From JALZDI01 sp965653225 (GTDB lineage Bacteria > Actinomycetota > Actinomycetes > Propionibacteriales > Nocardioidaceae): a stretch of DNA of 10,670 nucleotides. The translations under genes were made by a program, and so were the position numbers. The notes below the pieces were generated by a model. That model was not told where the DNA came from. It did no database searches and saw nothing but the letters and a program-made list of their open reading frames with translations. Below are positions 7,174 through 10,670 of the stretch, piece after piece (the stretch's first letter is position 1; each line of letters starts with the position of its first letter). The DNA lies in assembly GCA_965653225.1 (NCBI GenBank), contig CBFGZI010000126.1:1-10670 (forward strand). Direction: 5' to 3'.

Positions 7174-7997
7174 GGCGGCCGGCAAGGCGCGGATGGCGCG
7201 GTCTGGGCGTGGTGCTGGCCTCGGCGCTGCTGCTGGCCACGGCGTGCGGCGGGTCGGGGTCGTCGGGCGGCTCGGCCTCGGGCGGTGCGAGCGGCTCGGG
7301 CGGCTCGGGCGGGCAGAAGCTGTCCGGCGACGTGGTGGTGTTCGCCGCGTCGTCGCTGACCGAGGCGTTCGGCAAGCTCGGTAAGGACTTCGAGGCGGCG
7401 CACCCCGGCGTGCACATGAAGTTCAGCTTCGCCGGCAGCTCCGATCTTGCTCCGCAGATCACCTCCGGCGCACCCGCCGACGTGTTCGCCTCGGCGAGCC
7501 CGACCTCGATGGACGACGTGGTCAAGGCGGGCGCCACGGCCAGCAAGCCCGTGATGTTCGCTCGCAACCGGCTGGAGATCGCCGTACCGCCCGACAACCC
7601 CGGCAACGTCAAGGGGCTCGAGGACTTCGCCCGCCCCGAGCTGAAGATCGCCGTGTGCGCGCCCGAGGTGCCGTGCGGCGAGGCCGCGCAGGAGATCTTC
7701 GACATCGGCCACGTCAAGGCCAAACCGGACACCCTCGAGCAGGAGGTGAAGGCTGTGGTCACCAAGGTCGAGCTCGGCGAGGTCGACGCCGGCTTGGTCT
7801 ACCAGAGCGACGTCCAGGTGGCAGGAGACAAGGTGCAGGGGATCAACTTCCCCGAGGCGGCCAAGGCGATCAACGACTACCCGATCGCCACGCTCGCGGA
7901 CGCGCCGAACCCGGCCGCGGCCAAGGCGTGGGTGAAGTTCGTCCTGTCGCCGCACGGGCAGCAGACACTGGAGAACTTCGGTTTCCAGATCTCGTGA
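7170..7997 (+). CDS. modA: Molybdate ABC transporter substrate-binding lipoprotein ModA
   Basis: This 275-residue extracellular binding protein captures molybdate for the ModBC importer. The N-terminus has basic residues (RRPARRGWR), a hydrophobic core and a lipobox-like ATAC with Cys26 as the predicted lipid anchor. It is followed by a Gly/Ser-rich linker (27-48) that should tether the domain to the membrane. Oxyanion-binding landmarks of the ModA family are visible: AASSL (59-63), AGSS (88-91), ADVFASAS (103-110) and EVDAGLVYQSD with Tyr211. Two cysteines (163 and 169, CAPEVPC) near the ligand cleft may form a disulfide. The start overlaps the regulator stop by four bases. Tungstate can also be bound by this family. 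Length and motifs indicate an intact gene. Confidence 0.95.
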   Translation: MRRPARRGWRGLGVVLASALLLATACGGSGSSGGSASGGASGSGGSGGQKLSGDVVVFAASSLTEAFGKLGKDFEAAHPGVHMKFSFAGSSDLAPQITSGAPADVFASASPTSMDDVVKAGATASKPVMFARNRLEIAVPPDNPGNVKGLEDFARPELKIAVCAPEVPCGEAAQEIFDIGHVKAKPDTLEQEVKAVVTKVELGEVDAGLVYQSDVQVAGDKVQGINFPEAAKAINDYPIATLADAPNPAAAKAWVKFVLSPHGQQTLENFGFQIS

Positions 7998-8040
7998 GCC
8001 GCTGATCACGGCGTCGCAGCGCCGGCCGCGCGCACCGCTG

Positions 8041-8808
8041 TTGCTGGTGCTGCCGGCCTCCGTGGCGCTGGCGTTCCTGGTGCTGCCGCTTGTCGCGCTG
8101 GTGCTGCGGGCGCCGTGGTCGACGCTGCCGGAGCAGCTGACCAACCCGCAGGTGCTCGACGCGCTGCGGCTCTCGCTGATGACCGGGGTCGCCGCGACCG
8201 CGCTGTCGTTGGTGTTCGGGGTGCCGCTGGCCTGGCTGCTCGCGCGCACCCGGTTCCCGGGCCAGCGGGTGGTGCGTGCGCTGGTGACGGTGCCGCTGGT
8301 GCTGCCGCCGGTCGTCGGAGGTGTGGCGCTGCTGATGCTGCTCGGTCGTACCGGCGTGCTCGGCGCGCACCTGGACGCCTGCTGCGGGATCACGATCCCG
8401 TTCACCACCGGGGCCGTGGTGATCGCGGAGGCGTTCGTGGCGATGCCGTTCCTGGTGATCTCGGTGGAGGGGTCGCTGCAGGCCGCGGACCGGCGCTACG
8501 AGGTCGCGGCCGCGACCCTGGGGGCGTCCCGGGTGACGGTGTTCCGCCGGGTCACGCTGCCGATGGTCGCGCCCGGGGTGGTCGCGGGTGCGGTGCTGTG
8601 CTTCGCGCGGGCGCTGGGCGAGTTCGGTGCGACGATCACGTTCGCGGGTAACTTCCCGGGCGTGACCACGACCATGCCGCTGCTGGTGTACCTGCGGCTG
8701 CAGACCGACCCCGAGACCGCGATCGTGCTGTCGCTGATCCTGCTGGTGGTCTCGCTGCTGGTGCTGACCAGCCTGCGTGACCGCTGGGTGCGCGGAGGCG
8801 TGTCGTGA
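8041..8808 (+). CDS. modB: Molybdate ABC transporter permease ModB (start uncertain)
   Basis: This integral membrane permease forms the molybdate channel with ModC. From the TTG at 8041 it has 255 residues, with about six hydrophobic segments. The cytoplasmic EAA loop that docks the ATPase is at 154-174 (EVAAATLGASRVTVFRRVTLP), followed by the family stretch FARALGEFGATITFAGNFPG (188-207). The start is a problem: no ATG or GTG occurs in frame between the upstream stop (7933) and 8041. TTG at 8041 and GTG at 8047 have no ribosome-binding site and would begin inside the first hydrophobic segment. CTG at 8002 would add 13 residues including RRPR, giving a more natural topology and a 4-nt gap from modA. 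A GTG at 7994, overlapping the modA stop, is blocked after three codons. modC follows after 10 nt. Confidence 0.9.
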   Translation: MLVLPASVALAFLVLPLVALVLRAPWSTLPEQLTNPQVLDALRLSLMTGVAATALSLVFGVPLAWLLARTRFPGQRVVRALVTVPLVLPPVVGGVALLMLLGRTGVLGAHLDACCGITIPFTTGAVVIAEAFVAMPFLVISVEGSLQAADRRYEVAAATLGASRVTVFRRVTLPMVAPGVVAGAVLCFARALGEFGATITFAGNFPGVTTTMPLLVYLRLQTDPETAIVLSLILLVVSLLVLTSLRDRWVRGGVS

Positions 8809-8818
8809 GAGGCCCCTC

Positions 8819-9892
8819 GTGACCGCGCCTCCTGGGCCCGGCTACGGGCTGCGGGCAGACCTCGACGTACGGCGGGCGGACTTCCGGCTGTCGCTGCGGC
8901 TGACGGCCGAGCCCGGCGAGGTGGTGGCGCTGCTCGGACCCAACGGTGCCGGCAAGTCGACCGCGTTGCAGGCACTGGCGGGGCTGGTGCCGCTGTCGGG
9001 CGGCTCCGTCGAGCTCGGCGGCACGGTGCTGGACGACCCGGAGAACGGGATACGGGTGCCAACGGAGGTCCGGCGGGTCGGCGTGGTGTTCCAGGACTAC
9101 CTGTTGTTCCCGCACATGTCGGCGCTGGACAACGTGGCGTTCGGGCTGCGCTCGCGGGGCGTGCCGCGGCGTACGGCCGGGGAACGGGCGGCGTCCTGGC
9201 TGGACCGGATGGGGCTGACCGAGCACGCGCGGTCGCGTCCGACGTCGCTGTCGGGCGGGCAGGCGCAGCGGGTGGCGCTGGCGCGTGCGCTGGCCACCGA
9301 CCCGGCACTGCTGCTGCTCGACGAGCCGCTGGCCGCCCTCGACGCCGGCACCCGGATGCAGGTCCGCGCGGAGCTGCGCCGGCACCTGGCCGACTACCAG
9401 GGCTGTGCGCTGCTGGTCACCCACGACGCGCTCGACGCGATGGTGCTGGCCGACCGGCTGGTGGTGCTGGAGGGCGGACGCGCGGTGCAGTCGGGGATGC
9501 CGACGGAGGTGGCGCGGTCGCCGCGTACCGACTACGTCGCGCGGCTGGTGGGGCTGAACCTGTTCCGCGGCGACGGGCGGGAGCACACGGTCCGCGTCGA
9601 CGGCACCGCGATCACCACCGCCGAGCCGGTGCACGGCCCCGCGTTCGCGGCGTTCCCGCCCACTGCCGTCGTACTGCACCGGCAGCGCCCCGACGGCTCG
9701 GCGCGCAACGTGTGGCAGGGCCGGGTGGGTCACCTCGAGCAGCACGCCGACACCGTGCGCGTACAGGTGGACGCCGACCTGACCGTGCTGGCCGACGTGA
9801 CCACAGCGGCGGTCGCCGACCTGGCGCTCGATGTGGGCTCGCCGGTCTGGGTCGCGGTGAAGGCGACCGAGGTCCGCGCGTACCCGGCCTGA
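8819..9892 (+). CDS. modC: Molybdate ABC transporter ATP-binding protein ModC
   Basis: This 357-residue ATPase powers molybdate import through ModB. Domains in order: Walker A GPNGAGKST (40-48), Q-loop Gln92 (FQDYLLFPHM), signature LSGGQ (144-148), Walker B LLLLDEP with Asp168 and Glu169, D-loop AALD, and H-loop His202 (LVTHDALDA). A single C-terminal TOBE/Mop domain spans about 296-356 (VWQGRVGHLEQ to VAVKATEVRAY) and may sense cytoplasmic molybdate to inhibit transport, as known for some relatives. I chose GTG at 8819 because GAGAGG (8807-8812) lies six nucleotides upstream and the gap from modB is then 10 nt. The longer GTG at 8777 overlaps modB and has no ribosome-binding site. All catalytic motifs are intact. 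Confidence 0.95.
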   Translation: MTAPPGPGYGLRADLDVRRADFRLSLRLTAEPGEVVALLGPNGAGKSTALQALAGLVPLSGGSVELGGTVLDDPENGIRVPTEVRRVGVVFQDYLLFPHMSALDNVAFGLRSRGVPRRTAGERAASWLDRMGLTEHARSRPTSLSGGQAQRVALARALATDPALLLLDEPLAALDAGTRMQVRAELRRHLADYQGCALLVTHDALDAMVLADRLVVLEGGRAVQSGMPTEVARSPRTDYVARLVGLNLFRGDGREHTVRVDGTAITTAEPVHGPAFAAFPPTAVVLHRQRPDGSARNVWQGRVGHLEQHADTVRVQVDADLTVLADVTTAAVADLALDVGSPVWVAVKATEVRAYPA

Positions 9893-9919
9893 CGGCCGAC
9901 GCCCTCCGGTCTGGACAAT
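9889..9919 (+). promoter_or_regulatory. Possible promoter of the DUF4245 gene
   Basis: GACAAT (9914-9919) is a plausible -10 box seven nucleotides ahead of the GTG at 9926, and CTGACG (9889-9894), overlapping the modC stop, is a 4/6 match to a -35, but at a long 19-nt spacing. If used, the mRNA would be leaderless or nearly so. This would separate expression of the DUF4245 gene from the mod operon, although read-through is also possible across the 33-bp gap. Confidence 0.35.
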
Positions 9920-9925
9920 GGAGTC

Positions 9926-10525
9926 GTGAGCGAGAAACCGACCCCACCGCCGGCACCGACGGCGCCGGTGGCGAAGGCGACGGTACAGCCGCGTACGCCG
10001 CCGCGGCGCAAGCCGTTCGCCCAGCAGAGCATGGGCGACATGCTGCGGTCGATGCTGGTGCTGGTGCTGGCCGTGGGTGCGCTGTGGGCGGTCAACAAAC
10101 TGCTGTTCTCCCAGGACACCTCGACGCCCGTGCGGGCCGTGGCGTACCAGGGCCAGCTCGCCGACGCGCGGAAGATGGCCGACTACCGCGTGCTCGCCCC
10201 GACCGGGCTCGGCGGGTCGTGGGTTCCGACCAGCGTCGACCTGCGCCGTTCCGGGCCGAGCGTGCGCTGGCACCTGGGGTTCCTCACGCCGGGGAAGGAG
10301 TACGTCGGGCTCGAGCAGGGCGACCGCGCACCGGGGCGGATCGTTGCGCGCTACGTGGCCGACCTGCAGCCCTCCGGCGCGCTCACAATCGCCGGCTCGC
10401 CGTGGCGGCTGTACCGCGGCGCGACCGACACCGCGCTGGTCCGCCAGGACGCCGGGGTGGTCACCGTCGTCGTCGGCACCGCCTCCACCGGCGAACTGGC
10501 CGGGTTCGCCCGGTCCCTGCGCTGA
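9926..10525 (+). CDS. DUF4245 family single-pass membrane protein
   Basis: This 199-residue protein has a proline-rich cytoplasmic N-terminus (1-34), one transmembrane helix at about 42-61 (SMLVLVLAVGALWAVNKLLF) and a 135-residue domain that should lie outside the membrane. The order and length fit DUF4245, whose function is unknown. The phrase DYRVLAPTGLGGSWVPTSVDL (about 86-106) and the ending VVVGTASTGELAGFARSL are the parts I recognise as family-like. In M. tuberculosis the relative lies directly beside glpX; here the mod operon separates them. The start is GTG at 9926. A short GGAG (9920-9923) is too close to be a normal ribosome-binding site, consistent with leaderless translation. No catalytic motif is visible, and the cytoplasm-to-outside orientation is inferred from the charge pattern. 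Confidence 0.85.
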   Translation: MSEKPTPPPAPTAPVAKATVQPRTPPRRKPFAQQSMGDMLRSMLVLVLAVGALWAVNKLLFSQDTSTPVRAVAYQGQLADARKMADYRVLAPTGLGGSWVPTSVDLRRSGPSVRWHLGFLTPGKEYVGLEQGDRAPGRIVARYVADLQPSGALTIAGSPWRLYRGATDTALVRQDAGVVTVVVGTASTGELAGFARSLR

Positions 10526-10543
10526 CCACGGAGACTCTCTTCT

Positions 10544-10652
10544 GGTGACGCGTCATTTCGTCTACGGGTGACGCGCCAAGATTCTGAGGTCTTGGTGGTG
10601 AGGCGTCAATCCGTCGACGCGTCAGCTCCGCCAATCCTGTCGTGACGCGTCA
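10544..10652. repeat. Cluster of TGACGCGTCA-family palindromic repeats
   Basis: Exact TGACGCGTCA palindromes lie at 10546-10555 and 10643-10652, and the core GACGCGTC recurs at 10616-10623. Between them, GGTGACGCGCC (10567-10577) is identical to the left arm of the 53-bp element at 120-130, and GTGGTGAGGCGTCAAT (10595-10610) is identical to 86-101. Folding is possible: CCAAGA (10576-10581) pairs with TCTTGG (10590-10595), and TGACGC (10569-10574) pairs with GCGTCA (10603-10608). The cluster starts 19 bp after the DUF4245 stop and fills the remaining non-coding end of the window. No gene is seen in 10526-10670. Confidence 0.8.
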
Positions 10653-10670
10653 AGTTCCCTGGTGACTGCT

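Noticed and set aside
5427..8408. Very long open frame on the minus strand across glpX, the regulator, modA and modB
   Set aside because: It lies in a different frame from glpX and antisense to clear mod genes. Long spurious frames are expected at this GC content.
8777..8818. Longer start for modC at GTG 8777
   Set aside because: It would overlap modB by 32 bases without a ribosome-binding site. GTG 8819 has GAGAGG at six nucleotides.
8636..10273. Long minus-strand frame opposite modC and the DUF4245 gene
   Set aside because: It is antisense to an ATPase with all motifs intact, and its composition is typical of an antisense shadow.

Overview
This is a GC-rich window from an actinomycete (Actinomycetota). 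The coding style is GTG starts, strong G/C third positions and almost no long non-coding stretch. The gene set is also typical: class I fumarase, WS/DGAT acyltransferase, class II (GlpX) fructose bisphosphatase and a DUF4245 membrane protein. The genus cannot be fixed from the sequence. A Kribbella/Nocardioides-, Streptomyces- or Streptosporangium-like soil actinomycete would fit.

Layout, left to right. Positions 1-197 are non-coding and packed with palindromic TGACGCGTCA-type repeats. Next are fum (minus strand) and a divergent wax ester synthase/diacylglycerol acyltransferase (plus). A convergent terminator-like hairpin separates that gene from an alpha/beta hydrolase (minus). A second, unrelated lipase-like hydrolase (plus) is divergent from the first and shares a compact promoter/operator region with it. 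Another strong hairpin separates the lipase from glpX (minus). Divergent from glpX is a four-gene molybdate operon (plus): an HTH-Mop regulator, modA, modB and modC. A DUF4245 membrane protein follows (plus). Positions 10526-10670 are again non-coding and carry the same repeat family as the left end.

How the genes fit together. Fum and GlpX are central-carbon enzymes (TCA cycle, gluconeogenesis). The acyltransferase makes neutral storage lipid, and the two hydrolases act on esters of unknown identity. The mod genes form a complete importer (lipoprotein, permease, ATPase) headed by a likely molybdate-sensing DNA-binding protein, so the cassette looks self-regulating. From memory of actinobacterial genomes, glpX and the DUF4245 gene are usually direct divergent neighbours. 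Here the mod operon sits between them, which suggests an insertion into an otherwise conserved neighbourhood.

I see no defence system, phage, transposase, RNA gene or biosynthetic cluster. The most unusual items are the palindromic repeats restricted to the two window ends, the missing conventional start codon of modB, and the mod cassette's position. Most of the window is ordinary, well-recognised metabolism.
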